Shown: positions 35,360 through 45,313, counted from the first letter of the stretch. The stretch: 64,000 bases of DNA from Ruminiclostridium cellobioparum subsp. termitidis CT1112 (GCF_000350485.1 NZ_AORV01000031.1:163254-227253), one strand, 5' to 3'. Numbers and translations: made by a program. Notes: generated from the sequence alone by a model not told the origin.

Positions 35360-35479
35360 TTTACTCCTCCTCTATTAACAATCACATTGACAGGCTAACA
35401 CAATTAGTATACTGTCAAATTGTATTTATTAAAATATCCAATTTTAATAATTTTATAGGATACAGTTAGGAGCAGCCGG

Positions 35480-36895
35480 ATGATTATACTAAATAACAAC
35501 TCAGGTACACCATTATATATACAAATCTATGGACAACTTAAGGAGGAAATTATTGCAGGCCGATTGCCCCAAAATTCAAAACTGCCTTCAACACGTTATC
35601 TTTCCGAAACACTGAACGTTGGCAGGAACACAGTTGAGAATGCATATTTGCAGCTTGCTTCGGAAGGGTATGTGCAAAGCAAAGCTGGCAGCGGCTTTAT
35701 TGTACAAAACATCAATAGTATGATGGATTTTATAGAACATGAAAATTATAGTATGGATCAAACAGAACCAAAACATGGAAAGTCGGGCTCATCACTCATT
35801 TATACCTACAAATTTGAATACAGCCATTTAAGCTCTATTGATTTTCCCATGAATATATGGAAAAAGGTCTCCAATAAGGCCCTTGCATCTTTAACCCCGG
35901 AAGATATGACCAAATATTGCGAAAGAAACGGTGATCTGGAGTTAAGAAATGATTTAAGAGACTATTTGAGAAAATCCAGAGGGCTTTCCTGCGATGCAGA
36001 GCAAATTATCATCTGTTCCGGCTTTGATTATGCTCTTTCTCTGCTCAGTCAGCTCTTAAGGCCGGGCTTTAACCAAGTCGCTGTTGAAGAACCTGGATAT
36101 TCAGGAGCGAGAGATATTTTCAGAAATAACGGATTTACTGTAGTTCCAATTACAGTTGAGAAAGATGGATTGGATATAACCGAATTAACAAATTCCTCAG
36201 CTAAAATTGTTTATGTGACACCATCCCATCAATTCCCTACCGGTGCTGTAATGCCTATACAAAAAAGGCTGCTTTTGCTTAATTGGGCATCCCGAAGCAA
36301 CGGAATTATCATTGAAGATGATTATGATAGTGAACTGCGTTATAATTCCAGGCCTATCCCGTCAATAAACAGTATTACAAAAAGTGAAAATGTTGTGTAT
36401 GTCGGAACACTTTCAAAAGCTTTGTCCCCCAGCTTAAGAGTGAGTTATATGGTGTTGCCCCTCAAATTGATGAAACTTTATAATAAAGACTTTAAGATGT
36501 ATCAATGCCCAGTTGCTTTAGTACAGCAGCGAATAATTCATCAATTTATCCACTCCGGCCATTGGGAAAGACATTTACGCAGGTCATGCAATGCCAATAA
36601 GAAAAAACATGACCTTTTGATACAAACTATTGAGGAGTTATTAGGTGACAGTGTGATCATACATGGAAGAAATGCCGGGCTGCACATCTTACTCGAATCT
36701 ACTCAGGGCTTAACCGAAAAAGAAATGGTAGATAAGTCCGGGGAATATGGAGTTTTAGTTTATCCGGTATCCACGTTCTGGATAGATGCAAACCGCTATC
36801 CCAACAATATGGTTTTGCTGGGATTTGGAAACACTTCTGAAGAGGTTATTATTAATGGGATTAAGCAACTGGCACGAGCGTGGAAAGTATTTTGA
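35480..36895 (+). CDS. MocR/GabR-type regulator (GntR plus aminotransferase-like domain)
   Basis: This 471-aa transcription factor has an N-terminal GntR winged helix (GTPLYIQIYGQLKEEII, STRYLSETLNVGRNTV). A fold-type I aminotransferase-like domain (about 115-470) binds pyridoxal phosphate; the Schiff-base Lys is about 313 in YVGTLSKALSP and the PLP-contact segment IIEDDYDSEL is present. Such proteins sense PLP or amino acids and regulate vitamin B6 or amine metabolism. The divergent PNPOx-like gene is the obvious candidate target. The start has AGGAGCAGCC upstream. Confidence 0.9.
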   Translation: MIILNNNSGTPLYIQIYGQLKEEIIAGRLPQNSKLPSTRYLSETLNVGRNTVENAYLQLASEGYVQSKAGSGFIVQNINSMMDFIEHENYSMDQTEPKHGKSGSSLIYTYKFEYSHLSSIDFPMNIWKKVSNKALASLTPEDMTKYCERNGDLELRNDLRDYLRKSRGLSCDAEQIIICSGFDYALSLLSQLLRPGFNQVAVEEPGYSGARDIFRNNGFTVVPITVEKDGLDITELTNSSAKIVYVTPSHQFPTGAVMPIQKRLLLLNWASRSNGIIIEDDYDSELRYNSRPIPSINSITKSENVVYVGTLSKALSPSLRVSYMVLPLKLMKLYNKDFKMYQCPVALVQQRIIHQFIHSGHWERHLRRSCNANKKKHDLLIQTIEELLGDSVIIHGRNAGLHILLESTQGLTEKEMVDKSGEYGVLVYPVSTFWIDANRYPNNMVLLGFGNTSEEVIINGIKQLARAWKVF

Positions 36896-36948
36896 AAAGT
36901 TACCTTAAAATTAATTACAAAATTCATTGCTTCTTTTTTAATATGGTA

Positions 36949-36977
36949 TTGACAAGTTATAAAATAGTTCATATAAT
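36949..36977 (+). promoter_or_regulatory. Consensus promoter of tRNA-Lys
   Basis: TTGACA (36949-36954) and TATAAT (36972-36977) are both exact consensus with 17-bp spacing, 47 bp before the tRNA. Confidence 0.9.
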
Positions 36978-37023
36978 GAATAAGCTGCCTGGAGATAACA
37001 GCGGCATGTAATTGCTTATAAAT

Positions 37024-37099
37024 GCGCCATTAGCTCAGTTGGTAGAGCACCTGACTCTTAATCAGGGTGTCCCCGGTTCGAACCCGTGATGGCGCACCA
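37024..37099 (+). tRNA. tRNA-Lys (anticodon CTT)
   Basis: Standard 76-nt cloverleaf: acceptor GCGCCAT/ATGGCGC with A and encoded CCA, D-loop AGCTCAGTTGGTAGAGC, anticodon loop CTCTTAA giving CTT (reads AAG), and T-loop GGTTCGAACC. Confidence 0.97.
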
Positions 37100-37143
37100 A
37101 ACAAAGAAAAACCATACATACGTATGGTTTTTCTTTGTTTGGT
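37096..37143 (+). terminator. Long AT-rich terminator of tRNA-Lys
   Basis: Starting at the CCA end, a 22-bp arm (37096-37117) is perfectly repeated in inverse at 37122-37143, with a 4-nt loop. The descending arm contains TTTTTCTTTG. The stem includes the tRNA's ACCA, so 3' processing must compete with it. Confidence 0.8.
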
Positions 37144-37330
37144 GCTTGCTTAGTACCTTGTTGGTTATTTATATATTTCTTTGTCTAGTTATTTTATCCA
37201 ATGACCCGAATAGGTAGCCCACCGGCTGCCTATTTCAATTTGTCATCGCTGACCGTGGTCTGTAACATCTTGAAGATATATTGTACAGTAAAAACGTATA
37301 TTGTCCGGCAGCTGGTACCCTGGAAGATAA

Positions 37331-37912
37331 TCATAAAAATATGCTTTTCCTGTCGGGCTGCAATTCTTTCGAAGTCAGATGTATCATCAGCTCCTCAGCC
37401 GCCGACAGGTTTGCGATACCGCATATTACATACATCCACCAGTTCGAAGAATAGTTTAGAAGAAAAATGGGAATTAGAAATAAAAGCAGTCCTGTGACCT
37501 TATTGGAATACGTATGGAGAATTGCAAAAGATTTATATTTCAAAAATACTATTGCCATTGAGATAATTCTGATAACAAAAACCAGTAAAATCCAAATAAC
37601 TATTTGAGCAGGAATACTTATAATTGGATATAATTTGAAAAACAAAACCGCCACCATTACCAGATCTGCTGCTGAATCCAGCCTTGCACCAATCGGACTG
37701 GAAGCTCCTGTTTTCCTTGCAATAAATCCGTCCAGCATATCACTTATTCCACAAAGAACATATATAATGTAAAAGGTAATACTGAGCGGCTTTATTGCAA
37801 TAAGGCATAAGGCAAGAACTATCCTTGTTATGGACAGACAATTTGGTATTGCCCTTGCTATACGGCCTGGTGCTGCGGTTTTAGCTGCATTTTTTGCGGT
37901 GTTTTGGGACAT
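37331..37912 (-). CDS. CDP-alcohol phosphatidyltransferase
   Basis: This 193-aa membrane enzyme of phospholipid synthesis contains the family motif DGxxARxxxxxxxxGxxxDxxxD (LDGFIARKTG then GARLDSAADL, about 58-82). It has about five membrane helices. It probably joins CDP-diacylglycerol to an alcohol such as glycerol phosphate, serine or inositol; which one cannot be told. It is a single-gene unit convergent with the tRNA-Lys. Confidence 0.85.
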   Translation of the reverse strand: MSQNTAKNAAKTAAPGRIARAIPNCLSITRIVLALCLIAIKPLSITFYIIYVLCGISDMLDGFIARKTGASSPIGARLDSAADLVMVAVLFFKLYPIISIPAQIVIWILLVFVIRIISMAIVFLKYKSFAILHTYSNKVTGLLLFLIPIFLLNYSSNWWMYVICGIANLSAAEELMIHLTSKELQPDRKSIFL

Positions 37913-37992
37913 ATAAATACCTCTGTATATGAATTACCTATTTATACCATCTTATGATTTTACTCTGTATTTTACTATTCCATTTTCTTATT

Positions 37993-38919
37993 TCAGTTAA
38001 AAATTAAAACAAGCTTATTATACTCACCTTTATTAATTATACCGTCATGATTTAAATCCATTACAGCAACGATATAGATATTATCCATCGGAAATTCATC
38101 AAGGGAATATCCGGTATATTCATATATTTCAGGATCAAGCAGCTGAATATCATTAACTTTAAATTCTGTATCAATAATGCTGTTTTCATCTTCATTAATA
38201 ACAGGTAACCTGCTGTGGGCGTCGTCACTATAAAATAGATAATGATGGGCCTCATTGTTCACGTATAGAGATTCATACGGTCCATCCGCTGCCATCCCCG
38301 TCCCGGGTATAAAATAAGGGATTTCTTCCAGACTCATTCCCTCTTTCGTCAGGTCATAACTGTCACTGTCATCCAGTGCTGCCATCTGTAATATGCCCTC
38401 AATGGGCATTTTAAATCTCAGTGAGAAATTGCTTCTGTCAAGATAGAAAGCGTTATCTTTAGCATCCGCCTTTATTTCATTGCCGTTCTGGAAGATCTCT
38501 ACATTAAAGGCTGAAGAATCCGGCTCAGTCCTGAACTTCAAAATATATGCCTTTTTTAAGCCATTTCCTGATTTATCCTTGACCGCATTTGCAGGAATTA
38601 TCAATTCATACACCATATCATTTTCAAGATTGCCCTTGGGTCTGATTATAAGTGAATTATTTCTGTCTACAGTAACGGCTATATTTACGGATACCGTCCA
38701 GGAATTTGCCAGTTTGATTCTGGAATAGGTATTACCTTTGAAGATCTGTTCACTGAATTTTATTGTAATAGTCTTATTTGTTTCCACAGTGGAAAGATTG
38801 CTGCCCGGATCAGTTTTGACTACAGTTGGTGCAACGTTGTCTTTTGCGGCGGAAAACGACGTTTGGCATGTAATTATCAAAATTGAAATTATACAAATGA
38901 ACGATACGAATCTCTTCAT
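37993..38919 (-). CDS. Secreted protein with SbsA-type Ig-like domain and calcium loop
   Basis: This 308-aa protein has a signal peptide (about 1-24) followed by an Ig-like domain of the SbsA/Big_5 type (VVKTDPGSNLSTVETNKTITIKF region, about 30-132), common in S-layer and cell-wall proteins. The middle region is unrecognised. The C terminus has DLNHDGIINKGEY (about 290-302), a DxNxDG calcium-binding loop like one half of a dockerin; a dockerin needs two. The ribosome site AAGGGGTG precedes the ATG. It is probably a surface protein. Confidence 0.65.
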   Translation of the reverse strand: MKRFVSFICIISILIITCQTSFSAAKDNVAPTVVKTDPGSNLSTVETNKTITIKFSEQIFKGNTYSRIKLANSWTVSVNIAVTVDRNNSLIIRPKGNLENDMVYELIIPANAVKDKSGNGLKKAYILKFRTEPDSSAFNVEIFQNGNEIKADAKDNAFYLDRSNFSLRFKMPIEGILQMAALDDSDSYDLTKEGMSLEEIPYFIPGTGMAADGPYESLYVNNEAHHYLFYSDDAHSRLPVINEDENSIIDTEFKVNDIQLLDPEIYEYTGYSLDEFPMDNIYIVAVMDLNHDGIINKGEYNKLVLIFN

Positions 38920-39092
38920 ACAAACACCCCTTAATACATTAATTAAATATTATTTTACCATTTGCAAGCATTAATTGAAAGATATGTTTAAGTCCTCTAA
39001 ATTAAACATTTAACACTATTTTATTGTTTCATATTATTGCGGTGTGGTAGTATAATAATAAATTGTCGAAAATTGCTTTTAATGGGGGACTA

Positions 39093-40172
39093 ATGTTTAG
39101 AGATTTCGTAATAAATTCAGGAATGTTAATAGCATTTTTAAGTATATGTTACCAGATCTTCCGGAACACCGGCTTGAACCCTCAGCTCCCTATAGGGTTA
39201 AAAATCAAAATGGGTTTGATTTTCGGGATCATGGGCATGGTATTAGTTGAGTTTTCAGTTAAGCTCACAAACCATCTTATAGTAGATCTGCGTATTTTGC
39301 CCATACTAATAGCCTGTCTCTATGGAGGTTTTATACCCGGAATAATTGCAAGTTTCGCCATTGCCGTGTTCCGCATAATAAGATTCGGATTTTCAGACAC
39401 TGCGTTTGCAGCCTCAATCTCTACCTTTATACTTCCGCTTCTGACCTACCCTCTCTTCAGGAAACAAAAGCAGCTATGGAAAAAATGGGTCTATGGATCA
39501 ATTATTTTCGAATTTATTATAAGTCTGAACTATGCGGTATTTATTGACGGCATGAAAAATAAAATTTTGATTATTACACTGTTTTGTTCTGTCTCAAGTC
39601 TTATTGCCTTTTTAATTTATTATTACATAAGATATCTGGAAGCATATACTTTTGCCTTCAGGCGTTATCAGCAGGAGTCCAAAAAGGATTTTCTGACAGG
39701 TCTCAATAATGCCCGGCAATTTGATGCCATATATAATAATATAATAGAAAAATCAAAAACAGATAAACGGCAAATTTCATTACTGTTTCTGGATATTGAC
39801 TTTTTTAAGAAGGTTAATGATACTTACGGACATGAAGACGGTGATATTGTTTTAAAGACCCTGGGAGACCTTCTTATCCATAACTGCCGGGATATAGATA
39901 TCGTTTCAAGGAATGGAGGAGAAGAGTTCTCTGTCATACTGCCCGATTGTACTTCGGATTTGGCACTGGAAATCGCCGAACGGCTGCGTAAAAAGGTTGA
40001 GAACACATCTTTCATATTATCAAATGGTGTCATTATTAAAATAACCATTTCTATCGGTATATCCTCCTACCCTGATAAAATTTCCAATATAGATATTTTA
40101 AAGGAAAAAGCCGACGAAGCTCTTTATTCTGCAAAACGTGCCGGGCGAAACAGGGTTGTACCGGCAAAATAA
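39093..40172 (+). CDS. Diguanylate cyclase with 5TMR-LYT membrane domain
   Basis: This enzyme makes cyclic-di-GMP. The N-terminal 180 residues are a 5TMR-LYT type membrane sensor (VDLRILPILIACLYGG). The GGDEF domain follows (DFLTGLNNARQFD, LFLDIDFFKKVND), with the active site GGEEF at 275-279. An RDID motif ends five residues before it (266-269), a good product-inhibition I-site. The ATG at 39093, right after GGGGGACTA, is preferred to the upstream TTG. The HD-GYP protein at 23.6 kb is the counter-enzyme in this window. Confidence 0.92.
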   Translation: MFRDFVINSGMLIAFLSICYQIFRNTGLNPQLPIGLKIKMGLIFGIMGMVLVEFSVKLTNHLIVDLRILPILIACLYGGFIPGIIASFAIAVFRIIRFGFSDTAFAASISTFILPLLTYPLFRKQKQLWKKWVYGSIIFEFIISLNYAVFIDGMKNKILIITLFCSVSSLIAFLIYYYIRYLEAYTFAFRRYQQESKKDFLTGLNNARQFDAIYNNIIEKSKTDKRQISLLFLDIDFFKKVNDTYGHEDGDIVLKTLGDLLIHNCRDIDIVSRNGGEEFSVILPDCTSDLALEIAERLRKKVENTSFILSNGVIIKITISIGISSYPDKISNIDILKEKADEALYSAKRAGRNRVVPAK

Positions 40173-40267
40173 TTTTTGTAAAACTTTTAAATCTTATCCC
40201 AACAACTTTAACATAACTCCTTAGATTTGAATATTATGTATCAACAACGAATTTGAGGTGATTTATA

Positions 40268-41311
40268 ATGTTAAATATTCCGTTGCTAACCAGCGAAGTT
40301 GTAAGTTTTAACCTCTGGTTTTCAATTTTTCTTATTGCAATTTTTGCAGTAATATTGTCGGGTCCTATCTTATATGAATATATATCCTACCGGGTTTCTT
40401 ACAGAAGGGCTGAAAAGAGATATTACTCAGCTGTTAAAAAGGTCTTTTCAGAACAAAGAGACGATGGAGGAGGCGGTTCTATTGATGAGCTGATAGGTAC
40501 TGCCGGATATGCCTATAATCAAACAAATGACCTGTTCTTTTCAACGATGTATGCATGGCAGAGAAGCATGGGCTACTGCAGACTTTATGATGAAGCCGCC
40601 GCCCCCCTGGGGATGATTATTGACAGTGAGCCAATACGTTTTTCCTATGCCGGAAGGCGCTGGCTCATTGAGTTCTGGAAAGGTCAATACGGTATGACCA
40701 CAGGCTGTGAACTCGGAGTCTACTCCAGCCAGTGGCCCGACCTGAATATTCCGGGTGTGTTTGACGGCACCTTCTATACCTGCGCCAGCAATGAAGACAG
40801 ACTTTACATGGGCTTTGTGCTTTATAAGAACGGCGAAGAGCTGTTTAACAGAAAGGGCAGGCACTGGTGGCTGACAGCATTCAAACTGGGTGAATATTCA
40901 GAGCCGTCCGAACTGTCCATGGATGTCTATATAACCTTAAAGAGCCGCGGAATGAGAGATGCATTCCTGAAGGCTCTTCAGAGGGCGGGCTATAAAGAAG
41001 GTGATTATGAAGTCAGAAAAAACACCGTTGCGCTCTTTTACGACAAGCCGCATTCCAGACAACCCTACACAAGGTCGGCAGCTACAGATAAAATGATGCT
41101 TGCACAACTCAAAAGAAATTGCGACGTATATCAAACCCTTACAAAAGGTTACACCAGTATGAAAGATAAGGTAAAAGCAGTTAAAGAGGGTTCACCTGAA
41201 TTATATACCGAGCTGTTCAAGATAGGTAAGACAGCCTCAATATTCAGCGTCTTCGACAAAATAAAGGACTATTTGAATATTGAAGTTGATGGCAATCAGC
41301 TCCCCAAGTGA
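40268..41311 (+). CDS. DUF4474 protein
   Basis: This 347-aa protein has one N-terminal membrane helix (about 15-38) and a conserved domain of unknown function (DUF4474, about 75-270), with YAWQRSMGYCRLYDEAA, RRWLIEFWKGQYGMTTG and GRHWWLTAFKLGEYS. The many Trp, Tyr and Gly residues suggest a globular domain outside or beside the membrane. It is followed 11 bp later by the metallophosphoesterase gene, so they form an operon. Function is unknown. Confidence 0.72.
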   Translation: MLNIPLLTSEVVSFNLWFSIFLIAIFAVILSGPILYEYISYRVSYRRAEKRYYSAVKKVFSEQRDDGGGGSIDELIGTAGYAYNQTNDLFFSTMYAWQRSMGYCRLYDEAAAPLGMIIDSEPIRFSYAGRRWLIEFWKGQYGMTTGCELGVYSSQWPDLNIPGVFDGTFYTCASNEDRLYMGFVLYKNGEELFNRKGRHWWLTAFKLGEYSEPSELSMDVYITLKSRGMRDAFLKALQRAGYKEGDYEVRKNTVALFYDKPHSRQPYTRSAATDKMMLAQLKRNCDVYQTLTKGYTSMKDKVKAVKEGSPELYTELFKIGKTASIFSVFDKIKDYLNIEVDGNQLPK

Positions 41312-41322
41312 GGTCGGGTAAT

Positions 41323-42228
41323 ATGAATAAATTAGACAGGGTCACCAATGTATATAACAAATCGGACATAATACCTTTTGATGATACCTCCAAGTTTGTA
41401 TTAATGAGTGATTGTCATAGAGGTGACGGAAGCCGTTCCGATAATTTTTTAAGTAACAGAAATATTTATTATTCAGCATTATCTCAATACTATTATCACA
41501 ACTTTACTTATATAGAGTTGGGTGATGGTGATGAGCTTTGGGAAAACAGGCGTCTGTCGGATATCATACAGATCCATAAGGAGGTTTTTGGACTGCTGTC
41601 CAAGTTCCATGATGATCAAAGACTCTATCTCATGTACGGTAATCATGATATGGAAAAGAGAAACTATAAATATGTCAACAGAAATATACAACGCTACTAT
41701 GCTCAGCGCGAACAGGAGGATCCAAACATTTTTAATAATGTAAAAGTTCATGAAGGACTGGTTTTAAGGCACTCCGAGTCAGACGACAAAATTCTTCTCA
41801 TTCATGGGCACCAGATGGATACCATGAGCAGTTCCTTCTGGAGGCTGAGTAAATTCCTGGTAAGATATGTCTGGAAGCCGCTTGAAAATTTCGGGGTTAA
41901 TGACCCTACAAGTGCGGCAAAAAATTATAAGAAAAAAATATCAATTGCAAAAAAGCTTACAAAATGGGTCGCCAGGGAAAAACATATACTGATTGCAGGG
42001 CATAATCACAGACCATCCTTTCCCGATGTGGGGCAGGTTCCGTACTTCAATGATGGAAGCTGTATCCATCCCAATGCAATTACAGCTATAGAAATTTCCA
42101 ACGGTACCATTTGCCTTGTTAAGTGGAGCGAAAAAGTAAAAAATGATGGTTCGCTGTATATTGCAAGAGATATCCTGGGCGGTCCAAACAATCTGCAGGA
42201 ATATTTTGCTTGGCTGCATAAGCATTAA
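41323..42228 (+). CDS. Metallophosphoesterase
   Basis: This 301-aa calcineurin-like phosphoesterase has the ordered metal-binding motifs MSDCHRGDG, ELGDGDELW, MYGNHDME, IHGHQMD and IAGHNHRP, so a dinuclear active site is complete. It has no signal peptide. The substrate might be a nucleotide, lipid or polyphosphate species; the VTC-domain gene nearby makes polyphosphate a reasonable guess. The ATG at 41323 was chosen over 41308 because GAGGTCGGG precedes it. It is in an operon with DUF4474 and ends at a strong terminator. Confidence 0.85.
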   Translation: MNKLDRVTNVYNKSDIIPFDDTSKFVLMSDCHRGDGSRSDNFLSNRNIYYSALSQYYYHNFTYIELGDGDELWENRRLSDIIQIHKEVFGLLSKFHDDQRLYLMYGNHDMEKRNYKYVNRNIQRYYAQREQEDPNIFNNVKVHEGLVLRHSESDDKILLIHGHQMDTMSSSFWRLSKFLVRYVWKPLENFGVNDPTSAAKNYKKKISIAKKLTKWVAREKHILIAGHNHRPSFPDVGQVPYFNDGSCIHPNAITAIEISNGTICLVKWSEKVKNDGSLYIARDILGGPNNLQEYFAWLHKH

Positions 42229-42280
42229 TGCATACATTTAATGTTTAATCTGTAAAACATATATTTAAGGCAATACTCCG

Positions 42281-42334
42281 GGAAGGAACAGCTGCAACCC
42301 TGGCCAAATCGTCAGGGTTACAGCTGTTCCTTCC
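42281..42334 (+). terminator. Strong terminator after the metallophosphoesterase
   Basis: GGAAGGAACAGCTG at the start and CAGCTGTTCCTTCC at the end (42321-42334) pair perfectly, with an inner CAACCCTG/CAGGGTTA extension. TTTTTATTTTTG follows on the plus strand. Confidence 0.92.
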
Positions 42335-42427
42335 TTTTTATTTTTGAAATACTCAACTTCCTTTCATAAAACCATCACATTTGTTTTTTAAAATTAAAAT
42401 GTCAAATACAAAAGGAGGATGCACATT

Positions 42428-44353
42428 ATGCATAATAAAAGATCAAAATACAAGTTCACTCCTGTTTTAATGGCTGTACTGCTTGGCTTTTCACTGACAG
42501 CCTGCACAGCCGGGAATTCAGATACGGCCGCATCCATAAATTCCGGTCCGGCTTCCCGGGCAGCCGTGGGATCAATGGCTGCCAATACAGGTACAGCACA
42601 GGCAGGTACTGCAGCAAAAGCTGATGTATCAGTACAGTATGACTCCGATGACGAGAACGCCAGCTGGAGCACCGGGGATGCGACAAATATATTTTTAAAA
42701 ACAAATGCCACAACCTGGGATGGAGCCGAAGTCGCAATAAAAGACAACAATGTAACAATTACTTCTGCAGGAACATATATTATAAGCGGAACCTTAAACG
42801 GCGGGCAAGTCCTCGTAGACACTGAAGACAAGGGAACAGTGAGACTTGTTCTGAACGGAGCAAATATTACAAGTTCCGACAGTTCGCCAGTCTATATAAT
42901 CCGGGCTAAAAAGACAGTAATAGTGCTGGCGGAGGGCTCAAATAACAATTTAACCGACAGCAAAACATATGTTTTAACAAATAAGGAAGCCGATGAGCCC
43001 AATGCAACCATCTTCTCAAAATCCGATCTGACTGTCAACGGAACAGGCTCATTAACGGTAAATGCAAATTACAAAAACGCTATCACAAGTAAGGATGAAT
43101 TAAAAATCATGAGCGGCAACATAACTGTAAATTCAACAGGGGATGGCATCAGAGGCAGGGATTTTGTTGCGATAAAAAATGGAATAGTGAATGTCAATGC
43201 CCGGCAGGACGGCATAAAATCAAACAATGATGAAGATTCCCAAAAAGGTTTTATCTTAATCGAAGACGGCACCGTAAGCATAACAGCCCAGGAGGATGGA
43301 ATCCAAGCTGAAACAAACGTTGTAGTCAAAACAGGAGATATCAGGATATCTTCCGGCGGCGGCAGTGCCAATGGAGAGACAAAGCCGGACAATCAACCGG
43401 GTATTGCTGATACCGACAGTGACTCCGACAGCAAAAAAGGCATCAAAGCAGCAGCCGGTATCACTATATACGGCGGAACTATCGATATCGACTCGGCAGA
43501 TGACTCTCTCCATTCCAACAACAGGATTTCAATAAATGGCGGATATGTCACTGCTGCTTCAGGAGATGATGGTATTCATGCCGATTCAAGTATTGAAATA
43601 AACAATGGCGAAATAAATATAACCAGGGCCTGTGAAGGTATCGAAAGCACCAGTATAACAATTAACGGCGGTAATATCCGTATAAACGCAAGCGATGACG
43701 GAATAAATGCCTCAGACGGCACAGGCAGTTCATCCCTTGGCCAACGCCCGGGACAAAATAATTCAAATTCTTCAGGAAGTGCTTCCTTAAATATAAACGG
43801 CGGTTACATTTACGTCAATTCCGCAGGAGACAGCCTTGATGCAAACGGCTCAATCCTCATGACAAACGGAACGGTAATAATCAGCGGCCCCACTGAAAAC
43901 AATAACGGCGCCCTCGATTATGACGGAACCTTCAAAATGACGGGAGGCTTTCTGGCAGCTGCCGGAAGTTCAGGAATGGCGCAGGCACCCGGCACTGCCT
44001 CTACTCAAAATTCCGCAATGATATCCTTCGCCCAGACAATGCCGGCAGGTACGATGGTTCACATAAAGTCCAGTGACGGTATGGACCTGCTCACTTTTAA
44101 ACCGGAAAAAGACTATCAGACAATAGTGATAAGTTCACCGGAGATTAAAACAGGTACAACCTATGACATTTATTATGGAGGCAGTTCGGGGGGAACGGAA
44201 AAGGACGGCCTCTTCACAGGCGGCACATACAGCGGAGGTACAAAATATGAAAGTTTTACAGTCTCGGAAGTCGTGACTACTGTTGGAACTACAGGACACA
44301 GCGGTCCCGGCGGCAAAGGCCTCATGGAAGGCGGTAGGCCCGGAAACCCCTGA
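42428..44353 (+). CDS. Cthe_2159-like carbohydrate-binding lipoprotein
   Basis: This 641-aa cell-surface lipoprotein has a lipobox (GFSLTACTAG). Its large repeat domain has rungs such as INGGYVTAASGDDGIHADSS and INNGEINITRACEGIES, which form a parallel beta helix. The domain matches the Cthe_2159 carbohydrate-binding family, whose founding member from Clostridium thermocellum binds polygalacturonate and cellulose. Acidic Asp-Asp-Gly turns may bind calcium. A Ser/Gly-rich tail ends the protein. The ATG at 42428 is preferred, 9 nt after AAAGGAGG. Genes for VTC and DUF4956 follow on the same strand, a recurring association in clostridia. Confidence 0.82.
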   Translation: MHNKRSKYKFTPVLMAVLLGFSLTACTAGNSDTAASINSGPASRAAVGSMAANTGTAQAGTAAKADVSVQYDSDDENASWSTGDATNIFLKTNATTWDGAEVAIKDNNVTITSAGTYIISGTLNGGQVLVDTEDKGTVRLVLNGANITSSDSSPVYIIRAKKTVIVLAEGSNNNLTDSKTYVLTNKEADEPNATIFSKSDLTVNGTGSLTVNANYKNAITSKDELKIMSGNITVNSTGDGIRGRDFVAIKNGIVNVNARQDGIKSNNDEDSQKGFILIEDGTVSITAQEDGIQAETNVVVKTGDIRISSGGGSANGETKPDNQPGIADTDSDSDSKKGIKAAAGITIYGGTIDIDSADDSLHSNNRISINGGYVTAASGDDGIHADSSIEINNGEINITRACEGIESTSITINGGNIRINASDDGINASDGTGSSSLGQRPGQNNSNSSGSASLNINGGYIYVNSAGDSLDANGSILMTNGTVIISGPTENNNGALDYDGTFKMTGGFLAAAGSSGMAQAPGTASTQNSAMISFAQTMPAGTMVHIKSSDGMDLLTFKPEKDYQTIVISSPEIKTGTTYDIYYGGSSGGTEKDGLFTGGTYSGGTKYESFTVSEVVTTVGTTGHSGPGGKGLMEGGRPGNP

Positions 44354-44532
44354 TCACATCTGCTTTTCACGTAAAAAAATATTTCTCAATTATATCTCAT
44401 AACACTTTAAATTTAATATTTATCTTTCATCATATCAAATTTTTGTTAAATCAGTATTAATTTATTGTAAAAATATGGTAAAATATATCCAGGAATGACA
44501 ATTTGATTATTACATCAGACAGGAGGTTTATT

Positions 44533-45285
44533 ATGGCAATTTCAACTTTTAAACGGTATGAAATGAAATTTCTTTTGTCCAGTGAACAGTTCAACACGCT
44601 CTTGCCAAAAATAACGGAGTATATGAATCCGGACGAATATTGCAGAGGATATAGAAATTACAGTATCTACAATATTTATTATGACACACTTGACAGTAAT
44701 TTGATCCGGACATCTCTCTCAAAACCCCAATATAAGGAAAAACTGCGATTAAGAAGCTATACTCCCTCTACTTCACCGGATTCAAAAGTATACCTGGAGC
44801 TCAAAAAGAAAACCGCAGGCGTAGTTTACAAAAGAAGGGCAGCTATGACCTTGCGGGAAGCCTGCCGGTTCGTGGAGGAAGGCAGCAAACCTGCGGCTAA
44901 AAACTATATAGGTGCACAGGTTATCAATGAATTGGAGTTCTTCCTGAGCAAAAATAAAGTGTATCCTGCAACCTATATCAGTTATAACAGAATGGCCTTT
45001 TTCGGCAAAGACGACAGGGAGTTCAGAATCACCTTTGACAGTAATATCATTACCAGGAGAAATGAACTGAACCTGGAAAAAGGCTGTTTCGGAGAACAGC
45101 TGCTGGACGACGGACAATACCTCATGGAAGTTAAAATATCCAGAGCTGTTCCCATCTGGCTGGCCCGGCTTCTATCGGAACTTAAAGTATATAAAACCAG
45201 CTTTTCAAAATATGGGACTGAGTACCAGCGATACTACAAGCAGGCGGTATTAGACAGCCTGCAAATGTTAACGGCCATCAAATAA
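44533..45285 (+). CDS. VTC-domain protein (polyphosphate polymerase-like)
   Basis: This 250-aa cytoplasmic protein has the VTC tunnel-domain pattern with alternating basic strands: FKRYEMKFLL, YSIYNIYYDTLD, KEKLRLRSY, VYLELKKKTAGVVYKRR and YLMEVKISRAVPIWL. In yeast this domain polymerises polyphosphate from ATP; the bacterial versions are annotated as polyphosphate polymerase-like but their product is unproven. The start at 44533 follows AGGAGG. It is 28 bp from the DUF4956 membrane protein gene, its usual partner. Confidence 0.85.
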   Translation: MAISTFKRYEMKFLLSSEQFNTLLPKITEYMNPDEYCRGYRNYSIYNIYYDTLDSNLIRTSLSKPQYKEKLRLRSYTPSTSPDSKVYLELKKKTAGVVYKRRAAMTLREACRFVEEGSKPAAKNYIGAQVINELEFFLSKNKVYPATYISYNRMAFFGKDDREFRITFDSNIITRRNELNLEKGCFGEQLLDDGQYLMEVKISRAVPIWLARLLSELKVYKTSFSKYGTEYQRYYKQAVLDSLQMLTAIK

Positions 45286-45313
45286 ATTTTAATAGTATAA
45301 AGGAGAGAATTAA

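Noticed and set aside
43069..43513. Minus-strand ORFs inside the beta-helix lipoprotein gene
   Set aside because: Repeat-rich coding DNA yields long antisense frames; no independent support.
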